Positions 35,837-47,500 of a stretch of 64,000 nt of DNA are shown here, in pieces. The notes below the pieces were generated by a model that was not told the origin of the DNA, did no database searches, and worked only from the letters and a program-made list of their open reading frames with translations. Positions within the stretch are counted from its first letter, which is position 1; every line of letters starts with the position of its first letter. This DNA comes from Punica granatum. Taxonomy: Eukaryota; Streptophyta; Magnoliopsida; Myrtales; Lythraceae. The stretch lies in NCBI RefSeq assembly GCF_007655135.1, contig NC_045127.1, positions 13,587,001 to 13,651,000 on the forward strand, read 5' to 3'. The translations under genes and the position numbers were made by a program.

Positions 35837-36759
35837 ACTGGGCTTATGGAACGTATAGAAGTATAAAGGAAAGATGTGATAATCTTATAAAACCTCTTCT
35901 CATGTCGTTTGACATCTCGCATATCTACTATGGTGCGACCATTGTACTTTGATATCGTAGATGATATGATTGAAGCATGATATTTCAACTGGAGGGGCAC
36001 CTGGAGAACTATTCTTATTGTTGCATATGTTGACAGCCTGAAAGGCGGGTGTAATACTATAACCGATACTTGTGGAATGCTCAACTGAAACTTTTCTTTT
36101 TTGATGATCACATTCAGATGTAAAGTGTCCATGTTTGATTTTATCTATCAAGGTTCGAATCTTTAGCCAATTACATGGATCCGGATTATTGAGGTATAAT
36201 TGGATTGCCCATAATAGTTGGTTGAGGCAAAACCAACATAGGGTGAAAAAGGCAGTTCAATTTAGTTACACAAACTAGTACCAAGCTGAAAACCCGAAAA
36301 CTAGTGAAGTCATCGCTTGAAAAATCAACCTAACTAATTAGGTTTTACAGTTTGGGTTCGTGGTTCCGGCTCCGTTTTAAGGGACCTAACCATTGGTATT
36401 CGGTTGGGAGAGCTCCGTGGAAAACAATTTTTCAAAATGCAGATATGGAGATCAACTTTACTACTTTATCACAGTTTTCTTCTCCTCTCCAAAAAACACT
36501 GCACATTAGGAAAAGAAGAGAATCTAATCCCTCTTCCTCATTTCCTGGATATGGAGAAGAACTTGGATACTGTGTTGTGGGTGCATTTCCAACTGCCGGG
36601 CATTAGCCTGAAATGAGTCGGATTACCATTCGAAGCTCTCAGAAGGTAAAGAACTTTCCTTTCCAAATCCTGCAAGTTTCACCCTTGAAGTTAAGAATCG
36701 AGTAGATTGTATTTTTCAGCAATTTCTTGTTGAAGTTTGGGTTTAGAGTTGGGAAGAAA
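35837..36759 (+). repeat. Upstream region of a type-II dioxygenase fragment
   Basis: Collinear with 56,076-57,562 and, more loosely, with 41,840-43,223 upstream of the intact type-II gene. Shared stretches include 'agaatctaatccctcttcct' and 'aactgccgggcattag'. Probably the old promoter and leader of a type-II copy. Confidence 0.6.
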
Positions 36760-36950
36760 ATGGTTCTTTCTTCGACAGGGAAAGAAAGCTCAGAGCTTTC
36801 CCTAAGTCAAAAGCCGATGTGAAGGGGCATGCACATTTTGGCGTGGGAAGAGTCCCGCTAATCTTCAACTGAACTTGGCTTGGCTTCACAAATCGGGTTA
36901 AAGAACCAAAATCCGATGAATCCTTTGCCAGCATGTTGATCTTAGGGATA
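36760..36950 (+). pseudogene. Type-II dioxygenase 5' fragment 1
   Basis: Starts ATGGTTCTTTCTTCGACAGG and follows exon 1 of the gene at 43,224 through 'gggtcccgct' (as 'agagtcccgct'), 'atcttcaac' and 'cttggcttcaca'. An early deletion shifts the frame and stops follow within about 20 codons. Similarity ends near 36,945. Only the first 60 or so codons are represented. Confidence 0.75.
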
Positions 36951-37029
36951 ACTGTCCTCCTGAGATTTCAAAAATTAATTAAATGTACGTATGAATTGTT
37001 CCACTTAAAAGTTTGCTTTAAATTTTGGG

Positions 37030-38935
37030 TCTCTATATGAAAATAAAGTCTCAAGTTGAATTATCACGTCATCACATCATCAAAAATATAAAACGAAACT
37101 CTCTTACAATGCCACATCATCATTTATATAGTATGAAAAATTTTATATTCTTTTGTAATATAAAATTAGTTATATATTGATAATATATTTTTATCAGTTT
37201 AATTATGTAAATTTTCTATTTGCTTATACCCATGGACCCATATATAATGCAATTCCATAAAGAAAATTTATAAATATATTTCCTTTCTATCAATAAAGAT
37301 GCCACTAATAAGTATATATTGTTTGGAGAATAAGTCACGTGGCTACATTTACGATTCTCTTTCATTTTATATTAATATTATATTCTCAATTATGATTTCC
37401 TTACTTAAAATACACAAAAAATATATTTTAAGCCGTCATGTCCTTGTCGCAATAATTATATATAAGACCCTATATATATCGTAATGAAAAGGGCTTCTCC
37501 TCATTTTTCTTAGATTTTTTTTTCTTCTGACCAATTGTTATGACTTTTTCGCAAAGGATTACATGTGAGAGAGTTTTTGCATTTTCTACTCCAATTGTTT
37601 TTAACTTCACTTTTGTTGAATAAGTTTTTTCTCTTTTGTATATTTGAAACTAATCCTATAAAATTAATTTTAATTGTTTCAACATGACCTTTAATCCGAT
37701 TCCAAATTGGCTTCTCCATTGTAACACTCTTTTGGTTTATTTTCCCTTAATATTTCTTTTTCATTCTTTTATGTTGAAGATTTTTCTATAAACTTCGACT
37801 TCAGCAGTTATAAATTACGATGATTATTCTTATTATTTCATAGTTTGAGATTTTTCTTTTATTTCATGAATTTTACTTTTTATTCTTATATGTATGTGGC
37901 GCTTTAGAAGCATGATGTTTATTTCTAGATGCACGGGTGACTAATTAGATTTTTTTCGGATTTTCTTATTTATTTAGGCTTCAATTCTAGAATGGCTTCT
38001 TAATTTTTATACTTTTTCGTTTTATTTTCCCGTAATATTTCTTTTCATTCTTTTCCATTGAAGCTTTTTTCCATAAGCTTTGAGTTGAATAGTTATACTT
38101 TAATATATATATATATGCATATATTGATTCCTTTTATATATAACAATATATTCCCGTTTGTATTATATATATGCATATATATATATATATATCGATTTCG
38201 TTATTTAAACCTTATGATCTTTATCTATATATATATATATATGTATATATTGATTCCTTTTGCACATGTAATAGAATATATTCCATTTGTATTATATATA
38301 ACCACATCATTATTTTAATTATGTAAATGATATATTCAGTAAAATTTGATATATTTCTTATTTGGAATTAATTATAGGAAAATTTTATACTTGATATATT
38401 TTTTAAATATTTTAAATCGCATATAAATGTTAAAAGAATAAAAAATATAAACTGAATATAAATGATAAAATTTACAATAAAATATATGATAGTGTATGCA
38501 TATATTTTTATTCCAATTATGTATATATTATTATAGAATTTTAAATATTTTATTTCTTTTGATTGAATTTAGATATCTCTTCAGTTGACTATAAGTATGT
38601 CTTTTCAACAAGCAATAATCCATTAATTCTTGAATTACGACAATTTCTTTTATTTCTTCACAAATTGTTCGGAGCTCCCCAAATCCTACTCAATTCAAGT
38701 GGCAGAAGATTTGATCGACTCCGTAGTCGCAAAATGAGATAACTTCTTATACAAGAAATGATCCCGTTCTTTTTCTTATATATTTCGTTAGAAATTTTGA
38801 GACATTTTAAATTTTTGTTGGTGGTTTAATTAGAATACCGATAGCCATATTTTATATAGAGTCATTGCTTTTATGTATAATAGTTGTATTATTATCTATA
38901 AAAATATTCCGCGCAACGCACATGTTTTCATCTAG
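37030..38935 (+). mobile_element. Helitron candidate (copy 1)
   Basis: Starts TCTCTATATGAAAATAAAG and ends with a degenerate hairpin 'ccgcgcaacgcacatg' about ten bases before CTAG (38,932-38,935), followed by T. 5'-TC, 3'-CTRR and a subterminal hairpin are the hallmarks of Helitrons, which leave no target duplication. The same element stands at 57,851-59,753, where the 5' flank is A, giving the expected A/T insertion site. No Rep/helicase is present, so it is nonautonomous. AT-rich, with TA microsatellites at 38,100-38,250. Confidence 0.55.
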
Positions 38936-40025
38936 TTAATTCATATACATAAAAGCTAATACAATGAGTTTGGATGCGCCACATAGGACGAAATAAGATT
39001 TTCGTTGCATGCACGGGCGACCCTTGGTTAAGCCATTCAAGCAGTGCCTTGACGCCCCCCAAACGCTCTAAGATTAATTAGGCCCCATATTATATAATTA
39101 CATATATTTTTGCATGATAAATTAAGGCCTCAAATTTTGATTTTTCCAATTAGGTTACTCAATTAGATTCTATAATTAGTTCGCCAAAACCCCTATATTT
39201 TATCAATGAGAAAATATTAAATGATCCTTATTGTGGATGGCATAGTGAGGAAAAACTAATAAGTCTTTAGGATCAAATAAAAACCCAAAACTCACAAACT
39301 TAATATACAAAGGCCAACTCTATAAATATTATAACTCTCGTTAATATTGGTTTCCAACTTTATATTTTACAACAATATATATGAACGACAATTCGATTGC
39401 TACAATGTAAAAATTTCTTGAATAGTAGCTAACGACAAAAATTTCATTAATGTTTGTATATTTTTTCTCTTGTGTATATTTTGTTGGATTATATGCAAAT
39501 TATATATATTTTACTGCGTAATTAATGATAAATTTTTTTTCATACATAAGTGATGATATGTAAAGCGAGATAGCTCTATTTCTTATTTTTTATGATGAGA
39601 CGAAGTGACAATCATTTCTTCTTCTTTCTTTACTCCTTTTTAGCTCTCGAAAGCTGCAAATTTCAGTTGAAGACTTAATATATCAAATCCATCTATGATC
39701 GGAACTTTGAATTTTCTTATTTCTCCATTGGGGTGAAGATAGTTAATTTGGCAACTTCCGCAACTTTCCTGAGATGCCTAACCCTTTCATAGTTATATGT
39801 TATTCACTCAGTTCCATTGACCTTGATAATTTCAATGGATCAAGCTCTGGTTGCATGACCTGACTAGTGCCCTGACTTTGGTCACTCGATACTCAAGAAG
39901 CCGCAACACATGAAAAATTCCTTGATGGTCTGCATTCTCAGGAGTTCTCTGTCTCGGGCTCATAATTTCAAATTCTAATAATGGGGTGGAAGATTTTTTA
40001 GGTTCAATTCTCATGAGAATCGTCT
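38936..40025. other. Non-coding spacer of the duplicated block
   Basis: Matches 59,754-61,000 of copy 2 with small indels. It includes the 39,828-40,000 segment also found inverted at 22.9 kb. No gene seen. Confidence 0.55.
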
Positions 40026-40054
40026 ATGCATGTCCCATCATTTTTGCCCGTAAT

Positions 40055-40445
40055 TCACATAGTCCATGGACCCACTTGTAACAAAAAGAGTCCTAATGAT
40101 CGTGGCGGAGAAAAACAAAAACAAATTCTTGGTAACAACCAGAAAATTCTTTCCTGCGCTAAAATGCTAACTGCAAATATACATCAAACTTTTTGGACTC
40201 TGCCCCAAAAGATAATGGACCCTTTCTGCACTGTAGATGAGAAGGAAGCAGTTTGGCTCATTTCCAAGTCTTTCGACACATATCAAATGTCCTAAGATGG
40301 ATGAGATGATTCGGGTAACTAATCACAGGATCCCGACGAATCTGCTGGATGGGATGATCCAGGGATTCACCGCTTCCACGTGCAGGATTCATAGGTGAAG
40401 AGAGAGTTTTAAGCACGCGTTCACAGAAAAAAGAAGGCACCTGAA
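40055..40445 (+). pseudogene. Type-I dioxygenase fragment (promoter joined to mid-exon 1), copy 1
   Basis: The type-I upstream sequence (to 40,293) runs directly into 'gtaactaatcacaggatccc', which corresponds to VINHGIP of exon 1, then 'ctgctggatgggatgatcca' (LLDGMIQ) and 'gaagagagagtttt' (VKREF), and breaks off near 'ctaattgg' (NW). The start codon and first ~100 codons are deleted and stops are present. Its counterpart is at 61,405-61,800, with the same deletion. Confidence 0.8.
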
Positions 40446-41820
40446 ACTAATTGGAATAGCATAATTAAAATAGAAAATATTTTTAAAGATTATAAAAATA
40501 AACATATGACAATTAAAATATTAATGTGAAGCTTGTGAGCCTATTCAACTCGGTCGATGCTAACTATTAAAAGGAGGACGGTAACTTGAGAGGGGGAGAG
40601 GCAACAGTAAGGGACGTCGCTGGGGACCACCGACCTAGGGGAGGCCACCTTACGCTTATGCCAGTAGATCTGTCAACGTCTCTCTTTGTATTATAGCCAC
40701 TAATGCTCTTTGAGACATTGTTCTTTCTGTCAAGGGTCATCACATCCTTATTTAGTGTATCATGGCCAACCTCACAAGCGTGATTGGTGGTTATTGAGGC
40801 AAAATCGTTTCTATTTTTCCTATATTTTTCCATTTCTCTGCTCACAAATGCGAGTATCGATGCTCTCAATGCGGACCGCCACTACCCTGATCAAGATTGC
40901 CTATGGTCTAAACGCTCACTCCCGCTCATTTTCTCAAGTAAGTTCACGATCTTCATTTTATTATTTTAATTTTTTTGTTTTATTTTTGAAATTAAAATAA
41001 TTGATTTCAAAAATGCATTGTGGGTTATGAAAAATCGAGGGTAGAATTATAAGGAACAATTGAAAAAAAAAATTAGGATGAAAAAATAGCCATATTAGGT
41101 TGAGGATCAAAATTAAAATTTTTTCTAATATAAAATTTAATGAAAAGGATGAAAAGAAGAAAGTATTTAAAGGTATTCGATAAAAACATACAAAAAAAAA
41201 ATGAAACTGACTGCAGCGGAAAAGTATTAAAAATTATAGGATATAAACAATAAAAAAAAATTAGAAAAAGAATTAAAATAGAAAAACAACTAAATCTCGA
41301 GGATGAGACTTGAGACCCCAAAACTTTTTACTTTTCAATTTTAACCCAGCAATTTAATCCTTTCAGAAAATTTTAAAATAAAATTTCCCGTGACTCATCT
41401 TCGGCTATTGCAGCCCAAGGTGACATCGCCAATAGCCTCTGTGATCACTGGCAACCTCGCTGGCCTGTGGTCGCTGGACTGTGAGCCACTGTAGCCCCTC
41501 TCCGTCATTGTTGTCCTCCGATCGCAGCTTCCCTCCCTCTCTTCTCTCTTGTCCCTTTCGTGCATATGGGACTTGTTTGTAACTATTACAACAATGAGAG
41601 ACACCTCTGCAAATAAGCAAAAAGCAATTCTTAGCTTAGGGAATAAGCTGGAAAATAAGGAGGTTTGCAATTGCTGGATCATTAAGTATTTTTGTACCTT
41701 TTTTAACTTAATAAGTTAAATCAAAGTATTTTGTGCTTATCGAACAAGTTTAATTCAATTAAGTGCTATAAAATTACTTTAAACCTTTATTTTTCAGATA
41801 ATCAAAGACCACCTCAGAGT
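40446..41820. other. Spacer of the duplicated block, no gene
   Basis: Matches 61,800-64,000 apart from insertions in the second copy. Contains GC-rich patches at 40,570-40,640 and 41,405-41,540 in otherwise AT-rich DNA. They resemble fragments of a DNA transposon, but I found no ends. Confidence 0.5.
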
Positions 41821-42777
41821 GAGAGAGGAAGAGTAGATATGTTATGGGTTATGGAACGATAGCAGAACCACTATGATAAAATTAGTCAATGTCTTGCTCG
41901 CTTACAATGTTGGGACCATTGTGCTTTAGTATGACAGGAAGCATAATATATGAACATGAACAGGGAACTGCACCTGAAGAGCTATTCGGCTTGTCGAAAA
42001 CAAACTTGCAAGAAGACTTTTTTGTTTGATTGTTTTGAATGTTAGAAGCGTGGGTGCGATATTATAATATTGGACATATTTGGACTGCCTCGATTCGAAA
42101 CTTTTCACTTTTGATAGGATTGAGATGTTGAGTGCCTAGGTAGCTATTTGAGGTTCGGTCGTTAGCCAATTCTGCTTATTATCTGCGGCATTGATTGTAA
42201 CTTGCATCAATGCTATCTCATTTTGCCAACAGGGTGCGATAAGCTACTTCAGTTTGTTTAACAACACAGGTCCCCAGCAAAAAAAATCAAAAATGTGAAG
42301 TCGCCTGAAAAATTGAACTAACAAATTGGTTCAACAGTTTGGGTTCTGCATTATGACTCTGTTTTAGGGACCTGATCACTGGTTTTCAGTTGAGGGAACT
42401 CTCTGGAAAATGATTACAGATATGAAATAGTGCATGTGCTGGTGAAAGGAAACGCTAGAGTGAATTGACTGGCGAAAACATTGTGCTTTCGGTCGCATTG
42501 GAATCCATAAAATACAAAAAATCAATTCAGTTGGCAAGAAATCAATCCAATTCTACTGTACGGAATCAAAATGATACTTAAATCACTTTAGAAAATACAA
42601 GATTTGTGTTAGATTTGAAATTAGACAAAAAAGCAACAAAGAGTTTACCAGAATTCAATTCAAGTGTATACGAATTAGTAGGTTTAGAAGCTGACCTACT
42701 GGGTTCGATTTGTTGCTGTTAAGTGATGATGTAAGCGTCACCACGCCCCCTCTTTGCATTGCTTAGCCCCGTATCTT

Positions 42778-42778
<1 letters not shown>

Positions 42779-42815
<37 letters not shown>
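42779..42815. repeat. (AT)n microsatellite upstream of the intact type-II gene
   Basis: About 18 TA units, some 410 bp before the start codon, within a region (41,840-43,223) that is otherwise the diverged type-II upstream sequence. Confidence 0.9.
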
Positions 42816-42819
<4 letters not shown>

Positions 42820-43223
42820 CACACACATATTCCTCTTTTTTTTTTATAAGTACAGTTTTCCTCTCTGGTTTTCCCTTCTTTTTTTTTTGGGTCAGTCAGT
42901 TTTCTTCTCCTCTCGGGAAAACACTGCACAATAGGACAAAAAGAGAATCTAATCCCTCTTCCTCATTTTCCGGAAATGGACAAGACTCTGTTGTGGTGGG
43001 TGCATTTCCCACTGCCGGGCATTAGTCTGAATCGAGGTCACCATTCGAAGCTTTCCTTAATTTACCCAAAAGTGCAAAAAGGGCAAAAAAAAAAAAGAAG
43101 AAGAAAAGGAAAAGAGCTTTGCTTACGATTCCTGCAAGTTTGACCCTTGAGATTGAGAATCGAGTAGATTGTACTTTCCAGCATTTTCTTGTTGAAGTTT
43201 GGGTTTTAGAGGTGGGGAAGAAA

Positions 43224-45296
43224 ATGGTTCTTTCCTTCGAAAATGGGGGTGACTTCGACAGGGCAAGAGAGCTGAGAGCTTTTGATGAGTCGAAAGCTGG
43301 AGTGAAGGGGCTTGTAGACACCGGTGTGGAAAGGGTCCCGCTCATCTTCAACCGAACTTGGATTGGCTTCACAGATCGGGATATGGAACCGACAACCGAT
43401 GAATCTCCTCACAGCATACCGGTCATAGACTTGCAGGGCATCCACATGGACCCCGCTAGGCGATCCGAGATTGTTCGCGATGTTCAGGACGCGTCCAGGA
43501 GATGGGGTTTCTTCCAGGTCGTCAATCACGGGATCCCGGAAAGTCTATTGGATGAGATGCTTGAAGGGGTTCGCCGGTTTCACGAGCAAGACACTGAGCT
43601 GAAGAAAGCATTTTACACTCGGGATCGAACCAAGAAGGTTCTTTACATGTCGAACTTCGATTTGTTCAGTGCACCCACAGCTAATTGGAGGGACACTTTG
43701 TATGTCACAGCTTCGGACCCATCTGACCGGGAAGAATTGCCTGAAGTATGCAGGTACACTGTTCCAGACCCAGTTATTCGTTCCATTCATAGATGAATCT
43801 TGCAACAGAACCAAAATATTGCGTTGATCTATAAGATGCTGTAACTTAGATACAGAGGCTGAAGCATGGCTAAGATTCGAGCACAAGTAACGTGAATGTC
43901 GTTTAAGTGTGGAAAATTAAACTGCTAATTCACATTTGAGCTGCTTAGATGTTCGGCCTAATGGATGTTGAAGAAAACAATATCAGAGAATGGAGAGATC
44001 TCGCAGGTTTGAGTGGACACTACTAAGCTAAGTCGAGTGAATTTGAACCGCCAAGCTGTCTGAGTTCTGGTCCAGCGGAGAATCTTAAATAAAATGAATG
44101 TAAGAGTGACTGCTATATCAGGAGAAGTGAGAGAGTTGATTGGTACCAGTTCCATCGAAATTAATGTTATATCGATGGCAATAAACTTCTTTTGTTCAAC
44201 TTCTTAACCCCATTTGGGCAAAAGCTTCTTCATGTTTACATTTAGGCATTGGTTATTAGGTTGGCAAAGTTTTGCATCGGGGGATCATTATTCGGGAGAG
44301 ATTTACCATTTTGTTCCTGACTCCTCACAAATGCCTATTTTTCAGGGACATACTCATAGGGTACTCAGCACGAGTGAGGCAACTCGCGTACACTCTGCTC
44401 GAGTTGATATCGGAGGCTCTGGGGTTGAAACCAAGTTACCTGAAGGAAATGGAATGTGCTGAGAAGATGCTGATACTGGGACACTATTACCCTTCTTGCC
44501 GGGAACCGGAATTAACAATGGGCACGACAATCCACGCAGACAATGACTTCTTGACCATACTCCTGCAGGATCACATCGGGGGCCTCGAGGTTCTATATGA
44601 AAATCAGTGGGTTGAGGTTGTTCCTTTGCAGGGAGCTCTCATTGTCAACATTGGCGATCTTCTTCAGGTACGGTTCTTGATGTTGTAGAACCTTTCCGAA
44701 CTAGAAAAGTAAGATTGATATCAGAGACATACTCAAGATTTGCATGTTTGGTTCTGACTCTGTGAATTGTTATCATAAAATATCTATATTCGCACCGTAA
44801 GGTGGATTTATGAGTTTGCAAATAATTTAACGGTTTACATCATATTTATGGGAACATTTTTAATGATAATCTTTTTAGAAAATGAAAAATAGAGAAAAGA
44901 ATTGGACTATCTCTAGATTGCTCGAAGAACTGGCCGGTTCACTGAGTTCAATCCGCAAAATGGCCATTCATCTCGGAAAGGACATTGCTGACTGATATGA
45001 CGGCTAAGCTGAAAATGATGGGTAATCTGCATATGCAGGTATTATCAAACGACAAGTTTATCAGTGTCAACCACAGGGTACTGTCCAAAAGTGAAGGCCC
45101 AAGGATTTCGGTTGCAAGCTTCTTCAAAGCACAAGATATGATGGGCAATGCATCAAGATTTTATGGTCCCATCCCTGAATTGATATCGGAGGAAAATCCA
45201 CCAGTCTACAGGAATATCGATCTCAAAGAATACATGGACTACTACATCGGTAAAGGGCTCAACGGAACCTCTGCCTTGACACCTTTCAGGATTTGA
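43224..45296 (+). CDS. 2-oxoglutarate/Fe(II)-dependent dioxygenase, ACC-oxidase-homolog group, intact (type II)
   Basis: Second intact member of the cluster. Exons 43,224-43,753, 44,346-44,667 and 45,039-45,296 give 369 residues. Exon 2 (322 nt) and exon 3 (258 nt) have exactly the lengths seen in the gene at 25,399. Key residues are present: [16 protein letters not shown] near the N-terminus, WGFFQVVNHGIP, Fe ligands H240 and D242 (TIHADNDF) and H296 (VNHRVL), and R306-I-S308 for 2-oxoglutarate. It differs from the type-I genes in many exon 1 positions (for example RTWIGFTDRDMEP) and lacks the intron 2 SINE, so it is an older branch. Divergence around the active-site HxD (HAD rather than HSD) could mean a different substrate. 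The reaction is unknown; ACC oxidase activity is not expected. Confidence 0.93.
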
Positions 45297-46010
45297 TGCC
45301 AATTGTCCCTGGCTGTAGATGTCTGAATATTGTTCTCCGGAGTGATGAGAAATTCCAGAAAATTGTCGAGAAAAGTTGAAAAAGAAAATGCTTGTTTGCT
45401 CGCCCTGTTTTCGGTGCTGCGACACTGAACTGTTGAAGAGAGAGTTTACAGGAATTTCTTTAGCAGTAACAAAATCAATCTAGTTGATTAAAATCATCAA
45501 CTTGCAGAATGCTAAGCCGATTTCAGAAGACAGTAATGGTGTTAATCGGTAATTTATAGATGACATTTTTCAGCTTGGCCTTTGGTTGTTCCCATTTTTC
45601 TTATTCGGTGAAAGGATGTTCCATTTTTAAGTACCATTCTAACTGTAAAGTTACATGTAATTTCAACAGCATTACCAGAAAGAATCTTCCGATTGGTCGT
45701 GGTTGCGCTAACTGTTCTGCTGAATGACAAGATACTATACTTACTACCCAAACAACTTGCACGGACCAGGCTCGATCTGTTGCATGATCTGAGAACTGCC
45801 CTCTATGCAATCCATGGAAAGGTGCAAACATTGAAATTCCGTGACAGTCTGCATTACCACCATTAAAAGTTTGTGAGTTTCATGAAAAATTTCAATGTCT
45901 CTAAAATTCAATAAAGCGCCCAAAACGACTATTGAAACAAAGAAAAGAGACACTGTGCCCAAAAGGAAAATATATTCTGATAAGGAGAGGAACAATTTGG
46001 CCATTTCTGA
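45297..46010. other. Spacer, no gene
   Basis: 3' flank of the type-II gene. Around 45,780-45,890 there is loose similarity to the 39.8-kb spacer segment ('gatctgagaactgcc', 'gtctgcatt'). Confidence 0.4.
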
Positions 46011-46019
46011 TCAGAATGG

Positions 46020-46132
46020 TGTCGACAATGGGCACAACGAGCCACTCAGACTGCGATTTCTTGATTGCACCATTTCAAGATCGCTTAGGGAAACCATGAG
46101 AAGCGGTGGATTAATGATGTTCTTCCATTGAT
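46020..46132 (+). pseudogene. Dioxygenase exon 2 fragment
   Basis: 'gggcacaacgagccactcag' translates MGTTSHSD, the metal-binding HxD segment. It is followed by DFL, then a region matching QDNIGGL in eroded form and 'gtggattaatg' matching the WVD part. About 110 bp, no flanking exon sequence recognised. Confidence 0.7.
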
Positions 46133-46564
46133 TTTAATATTTACTTGTGATCGAATTTTCTTTTATTATTTTAAAAAGTATTTAATGTATATTTTGAGAA
46201 TCGATAAGTATGTTTCATTTTTCAACAGTGTAATTAATTACAATCATTAGGCCAAATAGTGGAACAAACACTTAACCACGAGCTAAAGATATAAAAAAAA
46301 AGACTTATTCGACGTTTTCATATTGTGCTTGCCAGCTTTAATAAATTATAATTGATCGATGCAATGGTTTATCACATTACAATTTCATTTTAGTTTCTCT
46401 AGCAGCTTCTAATACCCACCACCCAAAAAGTATTAGGAAGTCCTCTCTCGTTGGGATTTGTCTGCATTCTCAAAATTCTTCTGTCACGGGCTCATAATCT
46501 CAAATCCTAATCATCGAGAGAGAAGATTTGAGATAAGATTTGTTCAGTAGCGGTTTTGCCTGTC

Positions 46565-46872
46565 CCTCCATTCATTGTCCCTCACATGGTCCATGGGCCA
46601 CACTGGTAACGATAAGTATCCCGATGATCATAGAAGAACAAACAAAATGGTAACAGCATATATACATGAAAAGTTACTTTCTACCTCGAAAAATAAGGGA
46701 CTGCACTGGGGATAAAAACAAGGCAGTTAGGCTCATTTCCAAGTATTTCGACACGTATCACATGTCCAAACATGTGGCCGATCCACCAGTATGCTATCCT
46801 AATGAAATCGCTCTACAAAATGCGGCCATTGAACTCTGAAGAGTGAGAGAGTTGATAAGGAGAAATCAGAAA
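46565..46872 (+). promoter_or_regulatory. Upstream region of the disrupted type-I gene
   Basis: Near-identical to 25,070-25,398 with a few short indels, e.g. the segment 'catccttctg' is lost. It presumably drove the gene before its disruption. Confidence 0.4.
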
Positions 46873-47292
46873 ATGGTAGAGAATGAGAAGAAAGCTGAAG
46901 AGATTGAGAGAGGATATGACCGGAAAAGAGAGTTGACAACCTTTTATGAGTCGAAAGCCGGTGTGAAGGGACTAGTAGATGCTGGGGTAGAGAAAATCCC
47001 ACACATCTTCAACTGCAAAAAATTCAGTTTCAACAAGAACCTGGGAACCGGCCTATCTCAGTTCTGCATTCCGGTGATAGACTTCGAGGGTGTCCACTCA
47101 AGGCCCATCCGGCGATCTGAGATTGTTCAGGCAATCCTTGATGCATCCAAGAGATGGGGTTTCTTTCAGGTTATCAATCATGGGATCCCGACAAGTCTGT
47201 TGGATGGGATGATCCAGGGGATTCGCCGCTTCCACAAGCAGGACTTGGAGGTGAAGATAGAGTTTTACACGCGGGATATCAAGCAGAGAAAG

Positions 47293-47500
47293 TAACAATT
47301 TTGGAGAAAAGAGAATTTTGTATTCTCATTCACACACTATCACAGTACAACCCTTTCCTATATAAATTATCTTGAGGCTAAGTTGGAAATATAATATACG
47401 GCTAGCTACTTGCAATAAATGAGAAAAGATACAAGCAAAGTACAAGAGAATAAAGACACAATATTGATTGCCAATATATCCGGGATTGACTTCCTTAATA
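47293..47500 (-). repeat. 3' LTR of Copia element 2
   Basis: 208 bp; adjoins the polypurine tract at 47,501-47,517 (read on the minus strand). Confidence 0.93.

Larger units (their letters stand above)
25030..41760 (+). repeat. Segmental duplication, copy 1
   Basis: Order: type-I gene, type-II fragment, Helitron, promoter-exon fragment, GC-patched spacer. Each part has a counterpart, in the same order and strand, in 46,510-64,000. The Copia element at 27,332-35,831 is specific to this copy. Confidence 0.85.

Noticed and set aside
36150..36165. tRNA box-B-like 'ggttcgaatc' (also at 56,400)
   Set aside because: No box A, cloverleaf or tail nearby; it is part of the duplicated type-II upstream region.
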